A stretch of DNA of 10,416 nucleotides from Spirochaetota bacterium (GCA_017998755.1 JAGOCL010000053.1:1-10416), one strand, 5' to 3'. Numbered from the stretch's first letter, positions 1-7,688 are shown. Numbers and translations are program-made. Notes: generated from the letters alone by a model not told the origin.

Positions 1-635
1 GCCTTGTTGTCCGGCGTAAATTCAGTATCCGTAACGTAACTGATTTTTTTTCCATTTTTAGAAAAAACGTATGAAGTTGAGCCTCCCGGGTGTCTCATAT
101 CTACGCTTCGTATGGAAAATCCCGCTAATTGGTACGTCTTTTGTAAATCAAGTTTAACAAAAGATTTCACCGCCGGAAGAGATTTAAAGGAAATCGGGAA
201 ATGAGCGGGGTGTTGTTGTCTTTCAAGATTTTCGATCATATTGTCGCAAGCGGAATAAAATATTACTTTATTTGTCGGATTATACAACGGTTTGAAGAAA
301 GGCGTCCCGCATATATGATCCCAGTGAAAATGAGAGATAAAAATATGGATAGTTAGGTTATTTGAGTTTAGATATTTACCGCCGAGAACTCTCAAACCGC
401 TACCGGCGTCGATAATTATCTTATCGTTAACTTCCTCATCCTCAATCTCGATGCAAGAGGTATTGCCGCCAGATATGCGGGAAAGTTCTGGAGGTATCTG
501 TTTTATAAACTTTTCAATATCCTTTTCACGGCTTGCTGAATATAAAGCAAGAGTTTCGCGAATTTTTTGTCCATATTCTTCTTGCGTTAACGGCGTAGGG
601 ATAGAGCCTCTTGCCCCAAAAACATTGATATTCAT
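1..635 (-). CDS. MBL-fold metallo-hydrolase (C-terminus cut off by window edge)
   Basis: 211 codons are visible from an ATG at 635; the 3' end lies beyond base 1. The protein opens with FGARGSIPTP, typical of the COG1235-like metallo-beta-lactamase-fold hydrolases. After an insert of about 35 residues comes GGNTSCIEI (56-64) and IIIDAGSGLRVLGG (73-86). The metal-binding HxHxDH motif is SHFHWDH (His102, His104, Asp106, His107); a further ligand is probably His182 in MRHPGGSTSY, and Asp203 in YVTDTE is the likely bridging Asp. These residues point to an active, probably cytoplasmic di-metal hydrolase (no signal peptide is visible). Relatives are often annotated as phosphodiesterase-like, but the substrate cannot be read from the sequence. 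The start lies 12 bases after the acetate kinase stop, so the two are probably co-transcribed; the ribosome site is poor (AAAAG). Confidence 0.85.
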   Translation of the reverse strand, partial: MNINVFGARGSIPTPLTQEEYGQKIRETLALYSASREKDIEKFIKQIPPELSRISGGNTSCIEIEDEEVNDKIIIDAGSGLRVLGGKYLNSNNLTIHIFISHFHWDHICGTPFFKPLYNPTNKVIFYSACDNMIENLERQQHPAHFPISFKSLPAVKSFVKLDLQKTYQLAGFSIRSVDMRHPGGSTSYVFSKNGKKISYVTDTEFTPDNK

Positions 636-647
636 ACTTTTAAAATA

Positions 648-1853
648 TTATTTAAGAGCCAAATCGTAAGAGTCTCTCGCTATTCGTTCTTCCTCGTTTG
701 TTGGAACTACCAATATAGTTACCCGAGAAAAGTCTGTTGAAACGACTCCCAGATGATTGCCTACAAGTTTATTTCTATCGGGATCCAAGTGTATGCCGAT
801 ACTTTGAAGATTTTTACAAATCCTCTCTCTCATAACAACGCTGTTTTCTCCGATTCCGCCGGTAAATACAAGAATGTCGCATTTAACCATGACTGCGCAG
901 TATGAACCGATATATTTTTTTACTCTATAAGCGAAGGCGTCGATTGCGATTTGACATCGTTTGTTTCCTTCTTTTGCGCCCTTCTCAATATCTCTTAAGT
1001 CGTTGGATACTCCGGAAATTCCCAGCATACCGCTTTTCTTGTTGAGAATGTTTATTATATCCTTGATTTCATAACCTTTATCGACTAAATATCCGATTAT
1101 TGCCGGATCTAAGTCTCCCGATCTGGTTCCCATTATAAGACCTTCGAGAGGGGTAAGTCCCATAGACGTATCGATAGATCTGCCGGCGGCTATGGAAGTA
1201 ATAGAGCAACCGTTTCCGAGATGGCAAGTTATCAAATTAGTATTCTCTTTTGCTCTTTTACAAAAATCTAACGCTTTAGACATAACGTATCTATGGCTGG
1301 TTCCGTGAAAACCGTATCGGCGTATCTTAAACTTTTCATATAACTCGTAGGGGAGAGCGTACATATATGCGTATTCCGGTAAAGTTTGATGAAAAGAGGT
1401 GTCAAATGTAGCGGTATGTATAGCGTTGGGAAACGTCTCCATAGCCGATTTGATTCCCTCAATATTCGGAGGGTTATGTAAAGGAGCTAGATCTGAGCAC
1501 TCCTCAATATCATTGATTACAGTTTTGTCTATAACTACGGAAGCGCTGTATTTCTCGCCGCCGTGAACGACCCTATGACCGACGGCGTTGATTTCGTCTA
1601 TACTACTTAAAAGTCCGTATTCTTTATCAAGAATAGCCTGAACTACTTGCTTGAAAGCGGCTTTATGGTCTTTGATTTCGGTTTTTTTTTCAAATTTCTT
1701 TCCGTCTTTAATTTCTTGTTTTATAAAGGAGTCTTTAGCTCCGATTTTCTCAATAATTCCTTTAATGAGATTTAATCCTTCCGGCATCAAAAATAGTTGA
1801 TATTTTAACGATGAAGAGCCGCAATTAATAACTAAAATTTTTTTGTTTGTCAT
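648..1853 (-). CDS. ackA: Acetate kinase
   Basis: 401 residues, full length for the family. It interconverts acetate + ATP and acetyl phosphate + ADP in the cytoplasm, the last step of acetate-forming fermentation when paired with phosphotransacetylase (no pta gene is visible here). Family signatures are present in order: VINCGSSSLK (8-17, with Asn10), VGHRVVHGG (91-99, Arg94), FDTSFHQTLP (150-159, catalytic Asp151), RRYGFHGTSH (178-187, His183), CHLGNGCS (210-217), MGTRSGDLDP (241-250, Arg244), FTGGIGENS (330-338) and PTNEEERIAR (384-393, metal-binding Glu). All expected catalytic residues are present, so the enzyme should be active. The ATG at 1851-1853 has a good ribosome site (AAGGAA). 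A run of nine adenines on the coding strand lies near residues 54-58. It heads a probable two-gene unit with the MBL-fold gene. Confidence 0.97.
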   Translation of the reverse strand: MTNKKILVINCGSSSLKYQLFLMPEGLNLIKGIIEKIGAKDSFIKQEIKDGKKFEKKTEIKDHKAAFKQVVQAILDKEYGLLSSIDEINAVGHRVVHGGEKYSASVVIDKTVINDIEECSDLAPLHNPPNIEGIKSAMETFPNAIHTATFDTSFHQTLPEYAYMYALPYELYEKFKIRRYGFHGTSHRYVMSKALDFCKRAKENTNLITCHLGNGCSITSIAAGRSIDTSMGLTPLEGLIMGTRSGDLDPAIIGYLVDKGYEIKDIINILNKKSGMLGISGVSNDLRDIEKGAKEGNKRCQIAIDAFAYRVKKYIGSYCAVMVKCDILVFTGGIGENSVVMRERICKNLQSIGIHLDPDRNKLVGNHLGVVSTDFSRVTILVVPTNEEERIARDSYDLALK

Positions 1854-1988
1854 ATTTTCCTTCCAATTTGAGTTTTAAGATTATTTATTCAGATAATTTT
1901 AAATACTTACGCAGAAGATCAAAAAAAGGAAACTGATTTTGAGTAAAATATTTAAAGTTATCTAAAACATTACTTGAAATTTACAATC

Positions 1989-2016
1989 ATTATATCAAAG
2001 TAAATAATTTTGTCTA
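1989..2016 (-). promoter_or_regulatory. Promoter for ackA unit
   Basis: On the minus strand a -35 box TAGACA (2011-2016, 5 of 6 to consensus) is followed, after 16 bases, by a perfect -10 box TATAAT (1989-1994). Transcription would start near 1982, giving an untranslated leader of about 130 bases before ackA. It lies just beyond the nth stop codon and makes ackA independent of the upstream unit. Confidence 0.7.
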
Positions 2017-2029
2017 TCAAAAAATTAAA

Positions 2030-2692
2030 TTATCGGTTTCTTGTAATATTATTTTTTTGACAAATGTTTTCCAGTCCGCACTTTGAACAAAACGGCGATA
2101 CGGGAACGCAAACAGTCTGACCGTAACTGACTAAATAGTCGTTAATTATTCTCCAAAAACGCTCGGGTAATAACTTTAATAAAGCAAACTCCGTCTCCTC
2201 CGGCGTTTTTGTATCTACCCATCCTAGTCTGTTTGAGATTTTGTGGACGTGCGTATCTACGCATATACCGGGTTTTTGATAGCCGAGTATCAAAGTCAAA
2301 TTTGCCGTTTTTCTTCCGACGCCCGGGAGTTTTAGAAGTTCGTCCATAGTATCGGGGATATTTCCGTTATTATTTTCTATGAGAAGTTTAGCGATAGATT
2401 TCAGATTTTCCGCCTTAGTTTTATAAAATCCGGCTGGGTAAATCGTCCGAGCAATTTCTTCTACATTCATATTATTTAACGCAAAAATATCCGGAGCTTT
2501 TTCAAACAATCTTTGAGACGCTTTGAGAGTAACTTGATCTTTTGTACGAAGACTGATAATTGTCGATACAAAAATATTAAAGGGCTTTTTGAGAGTATTA
2601 GAAATTAATGTTACAGAAGGAGCGGTAGTTTTATCGTAGTTGGTTTTCAGGATTTCGACGATACCTTCAAAGTCATATAGGGATTCGGCCAT
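2030..2692 (-). CDS. nth: Endonuclease III (DNA glycosylase/AP lyase)
   Basis: 220 residues, the usual Nth length. It removes oxidised pyrimidines and nicks the abasic site by beta-elimination in base-excision repair. The helix-hairpin-helix is LPGVGRKTANL (122-132) with the Schiff-base lysine Lys128; the catalytic aspartate is Asp146 in CVDTHVH. The C-terminal 4Fe-4S ligands are Cys195, Cys202, Cys205 and Cys211, spaced exactly C-x6-C-x2-C-x5-C. The substrate-pocket segment reads SLRTKDQVT (47-55), closer to the SxxTKDQVT type seen in eukaryotic NTH1 than to the SAQATD type of E. coli. The ATG directly abuts the TGA of the thioesterase gene (TGAATG), so translation is probably coupled. It is the last gene of the nlpC-thioesterase-nth unit. 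Confidence 0.96.
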   Translation of the reverse strand: MAESLYDFEGIVEILKTNYDKTTAPSVTLISNTLKKPFNIFVSTIISLRTKDQVTLKASQRLFEKAPDIFALNNMNVEEIARTIYPAGFYKTKAENLKSIAKLLIENNNGNIPDTMDELLKLPGVGRKTANLTLILGYQKPGICVDTHVHKISNRLGWVDTKTPEETEFALLKLLPERFWRIINDYLVSYGQTVCVPVSPFCSKCGLENICQKNNITRNR

Positions 2693-3082
2693 TCAATTCT
2701 CGATTGTCGAAAGTATTTTTCTGAATTCGTCGGGGATAGGGGCGAGCTTTTTTGTCGCCAGATCGATTGATACCATTTCGATAACCGCTATATTTGCCGT
2801 TAAATTGTCTTTCTTTACATTATAATGCAGATCGAACCTATATTTATCGATATTTTTAGCGGTTAGTTCTATATTTATCTTATCGAGAAAATATAACTGG
2901 CGTTTGAACTGAATATTAATATTCCTAAGAACTATCCCGAAAGTTAAATTTGTTATATCAACATTATTATCCAGAAAGAAATGAACTCTAGCCCGCTCAA
3001 AATAGTACAAAATTTTAGGATGATGAATTATTCCGTAACTATCAATATCTTCGAATTCAACGGTAATGGGGTAGACGTACAT
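2693..3082 (-). CDS. Hotdog-fold acyl-CoA thioesterase (4HBT/YbgC-like)
   Basis: 129 residues from the ATG at 3080-3082. The N-terminal motif VEFEDIDSYGIIHH (8-21) followed by YYFERAR (26-32) is the 4-hydroxybenzoyl-CoA thioesterase/YbgC signature; Asp14 sits where the family's catalytic aspartate lies. Such small cytoplasmic enzymes form hotdog dimers or tetramers and hydrolyse acyl-CoA or acyl carrier thioesters; the chain preferred here is unknown. The rest fits the fold: a central strand set (NINIQFKRQLYFLDKINIEL) and a C-terminal strand IAVIEMVSIDLATKK. A longer frame opens with TTG inside the upstream gene, but the ATG chosen is preceded by GAGG with good spacing and lies one base past the stop of the NlpC/P60 gene. 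The stop abuts the nth start. Confidence 0.88.
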   Translation of the reverse strand: MYVYPITVEFEDIDSYGIIHHPKILYYFERARVHFFLDNNVDITNLTFGIVLRNINIQFKRQLYFLDKINIELTAKNIDKYRFDLHYNVKKDNLTANIAVIEMVSIDLATKKLAPIPDEFRKILSTIEN

Positions 3083-3083
3083 A

Positions 3084-5009
3084 TCATTGACCTCTAGTTC
3101 CGTAGAGGAATTTGGGTTTCCAGTATTTATCGGAAACGTTATCAATCATAACTTTTCCGTAATAGGAATTTGCATTGATAAATTTATAATCGCCCAAATA
3201 TAGCCCAACGTGAGTTATAAAATTACTCGTAGGATAAGTGTTGATAAAGAAAAGCAAATCCCCTTTTTTTAATTCGTCTATACTTGGGATTATGATGCCG
3301 TATCTCCCTTGTTCGTTAGCGCTTCTTGATATATCAATCTTGAATTCTTCCATAACCAGTTTAGTAAGCCCCGAACAATCCACTCCATTCCAGCCGTAAC
3401 TTCCGCTAACGTAAGGAATTCCCTGATATTTTAGCGAGCTGTCGGCAATCGTTTCAGGCGGATATCCGTTTAAAACCAGCGGTCTCTCGATCCCCTTCAC
3501 AATGTAACTGTTAAATTTCTCAAGGGTTTTTGAATCTTTGATCGTGTTTATCAGCGCGTCGAGCCCGGATATGGGGCCGGTCGTTTCGTTTGAGTTAGTA
3601 TTGTTTTCCGACGTATAGCCGTTCTCTTTGTCGCTAATATTTTCAGTTACAGAGCTATCTTCATCGTTTTTCCATTCGTTATTTGTTTCATTATAGGCGA
3701 AAGAGTCGTTATTTTCGGAGTTTGAGGTTATATTATCTTCGTTTTCAGAGTAATAAGTTTCATTATTTTTGTAATTCTTATTCGAATAATCTTCTATATC
3801 AGACTCGGCGTAATTTTTGTTATTTTTATTACTTTTATTGTTTGATTTATTTTCATTATTGCCCTTATTAGACGATTTTCCTTTGTTACCTTTATTTCCC
3901 TTATTTTCTGCAAAATTTTCTTTATTTTCGTCTTTTTCATTTTTTTTAGCTTCAATTTTGTTGTTTGTATTCTTCTTTTGATAATCGATCTTATGCCAAG
4001 GAGTGTAATAGTAATAAATATCGTTGACATAGTCGTATAACCCGTGAGATATTCTAAAAACCGGAGCGCTTATTATGTCGGTTGGTAGAGAAAATTCAAC
4101 GTATTTACCGGTAACGGCGCTAAATTGAGGAACTTCGGTTGAATAACTGTACTCGTTAGAGTTATAATTAAAAATATAGCCTTTTTTGGAATATCTTGCG
4201 TTTATTGATATATCGGCTTTCGAATCGTTATTTATATCAAAAAGGACGTAATAAATGACGTTATTTTCATTATCGACTAGCGAAGTATTAGTAAGAAAAT
4301 AAAAAACGTTGTTTTTTTTGTAATAATAAGCGCTGTTGTCTTTAAGCGATTTATATTTAACGCTTCCCCAGTCTTCTATCGATCCGTCTACAGTAATCGT
4401 TGAATTTGCAGTCTTAACGTTGTTTCCGGTAAAATTCTTAATCGCTACGTCGATATTTTTTTTGTCGTCTTTTTTATTTTTGTTGTAGTTCAAAAAACTC
4501 CACATTGTACTTTCAAGATTTTCAAAATTCTTTGAGTCCCATATCCCAAAAGAGACTTTAAACATCTCTTTAATGATAGATTTGGGTATCCGGAATTCGA
4601 CAACTTCGCCAATCGAAGATAGCGCCCCTTTTGCTTTTAGTTCCGAAACAATGTTTCCAAATTCGTCAACTTTTGATATTTTGAGCTTTTGTTTATTATT
4701 AATATCTATATTAATATCCGCAATTTCGTTAAAATCCGTATCAATGTTCACATAGTATGACAAATCCTTGTTTCTTGACGGTTTATCAACGCATTTTATC
4801 ATGAAATATAGGTAATTTTTATCTTTTTTCCAAAATACGCTTTTTATATCAAGCGATTTGTCTTGCGAACCTACGGAGTCTTCGATCGTAAAATATTCTG
4901 TAAAATCCCAATCTAAGGAAGAACCGTCTATATCGATATCCTCGCTATAAGATGAAAATGATAAAAGAATAGTAGAAGATATAATTATTAATAATTTTTT
5001 GATAGACAT
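3084..5009 (-). CDS. Secreted NlpC/P60 cell-wall hydrolase with two beta-sandwich modules
   Basis: 641 residues. A signal peptide (1 to about 22, KK then a hydrophobic run, likely cut near SYS) without a lipobox predicts export. Two related modules follow: residues 25-176 and 204-345. Each opens with [ID]xxDGSxxDW (IDIDGSSLDW; ITVDGSIEDW), has a YYV..D strand with an acidic loop ending in AD[IL], then a VEF[RS][IL]P motif, which recalls CBM9/DOMON-like sandwiches. Residues 346-478 are an Asn/Lys/Glu/Ser-rich linker. The C-terminal NlpC/P60 domain (about 517-638) has GVDCSGL (Cys545), ITHVGLYLGD (His600) and FINAN (Asn612, where many relatives have His). It probably cleaves peptide cross-links or stem peptides of peptidoglycan, with the modules binding wall or surface polymer; that role is inferred. 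AGGAGG lies 5 bases before the ATG. First gene of a three-gene unit. Confidence 0.88.
   Translation of the reverse strand: MSIKKLLIIISSTILLSFSSYSEDIDIDGSSLDWDFTEYFTIEDSVGSQDKSLDIKSVFWKKDKNYLYFMIKCVDKPSRNKDLSYYVNIDTDFNEIADINIDINNKQKLKISKVDEFGNIVSELKAKGALSSIGEVVEFRIPKSIIKEMFKVSFGIWDSKNFENLESTMWSFLNYNKNKKDDKKNIDVAIKNFTGNNVKTANSTITVDGSIEDWGSVKYKSLKDNSAYYYKKNNVFYFLTNTSLVDNENNVIYYVLFDINNDSKADISINARYSKKGYIFNYNSNEYSYSTEVPQFSAVTGKYVEFSLPTDIISAPVFRISHGLYDYVNDIYYYYTPWHKIDYQKKNTNNKIEAKKNEKDENKENFAENKGNKGNKGKSSNKGNNENKSNNKSNKNNKNYAESDIEDYSNKNYKNNETYYSENEDNITSNSENNDSFAYNETNNEWKNDEDSSVTENISDKENGYTSENNTNSNETTGPISGLDALINTIKDSKTLEKFNSYIVKGIERPLVLNGYPPETIADSSLKYQGIPYVSGSYGWNGVDCSGLTKLVMEEFKIDISRSANEQGRYGIIIPSIDELKKGDLLFFINTYPTSNFITHVGLYLGDYKFINANSYYGKVMIDNVSDKYWKPKFLYGTRGQ
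3090..3095 (-). promoter_or_regulatory. Ribosome binding site fixing the thioesterase start
   Basis: AGAGGT on the minus strand (core GAGG at 3091-3094) lies 8 bases upstream of the ATG at 3082, inside the last codons of the NlpC/P60 gene. It supports the 129-residue form over the longer TTG-initiated form beginning at 3145. Confidence 0.7.
3576..3983 (-). repeat. Asn/Lys/Glu-rich low-complexity linker within the NlpC/P60 gene
   Basis: Codons for about residues 343-478 encode a disordered, strongly polar stretch. The first half is basic, with short KGN and NKSN repeats (about 369-399); the second half is acidic and rich in Asn, Ser, Glu and Tyr. It separates the two beta-sandwich modules from the catalytic domain and may span wall layers or act as a tether. 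Such tracts are prone to slippage and length change between strains. Confidence 0.8.
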
Positions 5010-5096
5010 AAATTCCTCCTATAAAATACCGGCGCAAAAGCCCGACGATAAAGTAAAAACAAAATCCGAAAAATGTTTGTCTGCTTCCGAGAAAAT

Positions 5097-5125
5097 ATTA
5101 TATCCCGTTAAATCAAATTCATCAA
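5097..5125 (-). promoter_or_regulatory. Promoter for nlpC-thioesterase-nth unit
   Basis: A -35 box TTGATG (5120-5125, 4 of 6), a 17-base spacer and a perfect -10 box TATAAT (5097-5102) on the minus strand. Start of transcription would be near 5090, leaving a leader of about 80 bases before the ATG at 5009. The site separates this unit from the membrane-protein pair upstream. Confidence 0.65.
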
Positions 5126-5137
5126 TAATTTTAATAA

Positions 5138-5752
5138 TTATTTTTTTGAATTAATAATTTCGATCAGATAATCTTCTATATCGATATCGTTTTTCACTTT
5201 CATAGATTTGATAACGGCGTTACCGCTTTTATCCAGGGCAATAACGATATATGGCGATAAGTCCTGAAATTCAAAATTTGACATTTTATCTACCTCTAAG
5301 GCGAATTCCTCTTGAAGGTAATACTGATCAAAACTAAACGATAATCTCAAATCTTTGTTATATGAGTAAAAATAATCAATTCTAGCTTTCATAAACAAAA
5401 CGTCGTCTTGAGGTTTAGATAATACTACGTCTTTAATAATATGAAAATTCTCCTTTTTTTCAAGGAGACAATATACGTCTTTAAATTTATGTTTTTCAAT
5501 AATATCGGAGGATACGTCTTTTAACGTTTCCATATCGGATATGTTTACAGACTCGACGGCAAAACTCAGACGTATGTATCTCCCCTTAAACGGATCGTAA
5601 GGATCGTATGGTCTACACTCAAGATATACTATTCTATCTTCCGCCTCGGCTTCTTTAACGACTTTTTTAGCGTTAGCGATCATTGATATTAGGATAGATA
5701 ATTGACTTATAGATAAAAATATAATCAAAATAAGCGTAATTGATTTTTTCAT
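5138..5752 (-). CDS. GDYXXLXY-family protein
   Basis: 204 residues. One N-terminal hydrophobic segment (about 4-26) anchors or exports the protein; the rest should lie outside the membrane. Family features: CRPYDPYDPFKGRYIRLSF (46-64), where GRYIRLSF corresponds to the GDYxxLxY motif after a P-x-DP segment; FDQYYLQEEF (141-150), matching the family's ERYF-PE region; and IALDKSGNAVIKSM (171-184), matching the C-terminal VxxDxxGxAxIxxL strand. The biochemical role of this family is unknown. The ATG overlaps the stop of the DUF2157 gene by four bases (ATGA), and GGAGG lies just upstream inside that gene, so the two proteins are almost certainly made together and probably form a complex. The second residue of the motif is Arg rather than Asp. 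Confidence 0.8.
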   Translation of the reverse strand: MKKSITLILIIFLSISQLSILISMIANAKKVVKEAEAEDRIVYLECRPYDPYDPFKGRYIRLSFAVESVNISDMETLKDVSSDIIEKHKFKDVYCLLEKKENFHIIKDVVLSKPQDDVLFMKARIDYFYSYNKDLRLSFSFDQYYLQEEFALEVDKMSNFEFQDLSPYIVIALDKSGNAVIKSMKVKNDIDIEDYLIEIINSKK

Positions 5753-7683
5753 TTCATTTCCTCCATTTTCTTTTTATTCCTTTTTGAAAGTACGATATTT
5801 AAAATCAAAATAAATATTCCGCAAAAAGTAAAAACGACTCCTCGAGATAGAATATCCATAGATTCGTCGAAAAATCTTGATAAAATTGCGATAGTAAGAA
5901 AAACAGCCGCTCCGTTCGCTATAAGAACCGAATTTGCTTTAAACGATAAGTAAAAAGAAAATAGGCAGAATACAAGAATATAGAGATTCATTATCCATTT
6001 GAGAGCTTCCGGCGCGATGCTTCCGGCTCCCGTTATATTAAAATAATAAATTATTAATATTATAATCGGAAGCGCCGGCGCTATATAATGAAAGAGTTTT
6101 TTTTGTTTAATAAAAAAAACGTATGGGGAAAAAGAAAGCGCGATAAAGAGAATCAAAGAAATTTGTTCTAGTATTACGTCCGGTAAAGAAACTGAGCTAA
6201 ATCCTCTAAAATTAAACTCTCCGCCGGCGCCTGAAAAAGTAGCGGCAAACGCTAAGATGGCAATTCCGAGAATTCCCGTTTTTTTAATAATTCCAAATCT
6301 TTTTAGTTGGATTTCATTTTCAAAAAGCTTCCCTAACGAGTATAATGAAGAAAATAGGAGCGTTAGCGATAAAAATAATATGCCGGAGCGATCGTCTGAA
6401 TCCAAACCCGATTCAATAAACTTTACCGCGACGGGCAGGAGTAAAAAGAATATCAGAGAATTCTGTAAAACGCTCGATTTTATTCCTCCTCTCCATCCGA
6501 CGTAAAAATATCCGGCCGTAACGATTAACAATGCAAGCGATACTATCCGGCTTACGGTTACGGCCGTCAGTAAATTATAAGAGCTCAAGAGGTAGAGAAA
6601 CGTAACGGCAAGCGTAGATGCGCAAAAAAATAATATATTTGGAGTAATTTTTTTGGGACGATAGAATTTCTTAATAAATATGTATACGTTAAGCGCTATC
6701 AAAATAACGGCGGCGCCGTAGTCAAATATCGAGGCGTATTCGTTAAATCTGCCGCCGGCCCGATAGAAATTCCAGCCGATATTTTTCCAGAAATACGGAT
6801 TGATCAATAAAGATACGATTGTATATGCGCCGACAGTTCCGGTTATTTTAAACGGCGAATAAAAAATATTTCTTTCCTTATTTTCCAAGAAACTTCCAAC
6901 TAAAAAGAATAGAACAAATAAGTTGAAATAAACTGGAATCCAAAGTCCGGGTACGGCTTTTTCTAGCGCCACTCCGAGAGTAGAGACTAAAGTAGCGATA
7001 AGAAGATATTTTACGTAAAGTATCCGATGAACGTTTTTTTCTCGCTCCTCCATAATGTAAAATGGTATTATAGAAAAAAATAGAGGATAAAATAATATTC
7101 CGACCCCTTCTGTCGATTGCGAATAGATAGTATGAGTTACGATCATTACAAGAAATAGAGTAAAGGATGAGAGCGATCTAAGAATATAGGAGATAAAAAG
7201 CGTAGATAAAGCCCAAATCAGCATAAAACTGCCAAAATTGGAAGGAAGTTTGTAAATCTGACCAATAAATGCAACCATTCCGCCAAAAAGAACCGCCCAG
7301 AGCAATCCTAGTCCTTCAGACAAACCTTTAGTCATTCGCTCTTTTCGAAACGCGGTAAAATATAAAGATAAAACTTGAGGCGTTAGTAAAATCAGAAATG
7401 CAAAAAAGGTTTTTACGCTTCTCGGTATCGCCCGCCAATTATATGCGATTAGTAAGATTATCCCTCCGGATATAAAAATTGACGAAATTATACTTAAAAT
7501 GATAATAACGGCTCTAAATCCTCGATTTTTATTTTTTTCATCATTTTGATTTTTTATTATGTCGATTTGCCGGCGGTAATATTCTGTAATTTTATTTTCC
7601 GTAGCGTCGTCTATGATACTATTCTCTTTTAACGCCGATAATTGGCCTAAAAACCAATATATCTTGTCTAAAACTCCTTTCAT
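5749..7683 (-). CDS. DUF2157 polytopic membrane protein, long form
   Basis: 644 residues from the ATG at 7681-7683. An N-terminal soluble helical part (1-55, with GQLSALKENSIID) precedes about 18 to 20 hydrophobic segments, the first near 58-80. DUF2157 hallmarks are ILLIAYNWRAIPRSVKTF (76-93), FIGQIYKLPSNFGSFMLIWA (139-158) and, at the end, LSRFFDESMDILSRGVVF (601-618) followed by a last membrane helix and a basic tail. Many DUF2157 proteins I know of are around 350-450 residues, so this is long; part of it may take the place of the DUF4401 protein often found between DUF2157 and GDYXXLXY genes. Function is unknown for the family. The stop overlaps the next gene's ATG. Confidence 0.78.
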   Translation of the reverse strand: MKGVLDKIYWFLGQLSALKENSIIDDATENKITEYYRRQIDIIKNQNDEKNKNRGFRAVIIILSIISSIFISGGIILLIAYNWRAIPRSVKTFFAFLILLTPQVLSLYFTAFRKERMTKGLSEGLGLLWAVLFGGMVAFIGQIYKLPSNFGSFMLIWALSTLFISYILRSLSSFTLFLVMIVTHTIYSQSTEGVGILFYPLFFSIIPFYIMEEREKNVHRILYVKYLLIATLVSTLGVALEKAVPGLWIPVYFNLFVLFFLVGSFLENKERNIFYSPFKITGTVGAYTIVSLLINPYFWKNIGWNFYRAGGRFNEYASIFDYGAAVILIALNVYIFIKKFYRPKKITPNILFFCASTLAVTFLYLLSSYNLLTAVTVSRIVSLALLIVTAGYFYVGWRGGIKSSVLQNSLIFFLLLPVAVKFIESGLDSDDRSGILFLSLTLLFSSLYSLGKLFENEIQLKRFGIIKKTGILGIAILAFAATFSGAGGEFNFRGFSSVSLPDVILEQISLILFIALSFSPYVFFIKQKKLFHYIAPALPIIILIIYYFNITGAGSIAPEALKWIMNLYILVFCLFSFYLSFKANSVLIANGAAVFLTIAILSRFFDESMDILSRGVVFTFCGIFILILNIVLSKRNKKKMEEMK

Positions 7684-7688
7684 ATAAT

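Noticed and set aside
451..669. 72-codon open frame on the plus strand
   Set aside because: It lies opposite the MBL-fold gene and the end of ackA, both well supported by motifs.
1979..2005. ATTTAC/GTAAAT inverted repeat flanking the ackA -10 box
   Set aside because: Only 6-base arms with a 15-base spacer in AT-rich DNA; too weak to call an operator.
3083..3145. Longer TTG-started N-terminus of the thioesterase
   Set aside because: It overlaps the conserved end of the NlpC/P60 domain, and the internal ATG has the good ribosome site and starts just before the hotdog motif.
3794..4030. 78-codon frame on the minus strand within the NlpC/P60 gene
   Set aside because: A shifted reading of the Asn/Lys-rich linker; its Lys/Ile/Thr-only content is a by-product of AAx-rich codons.
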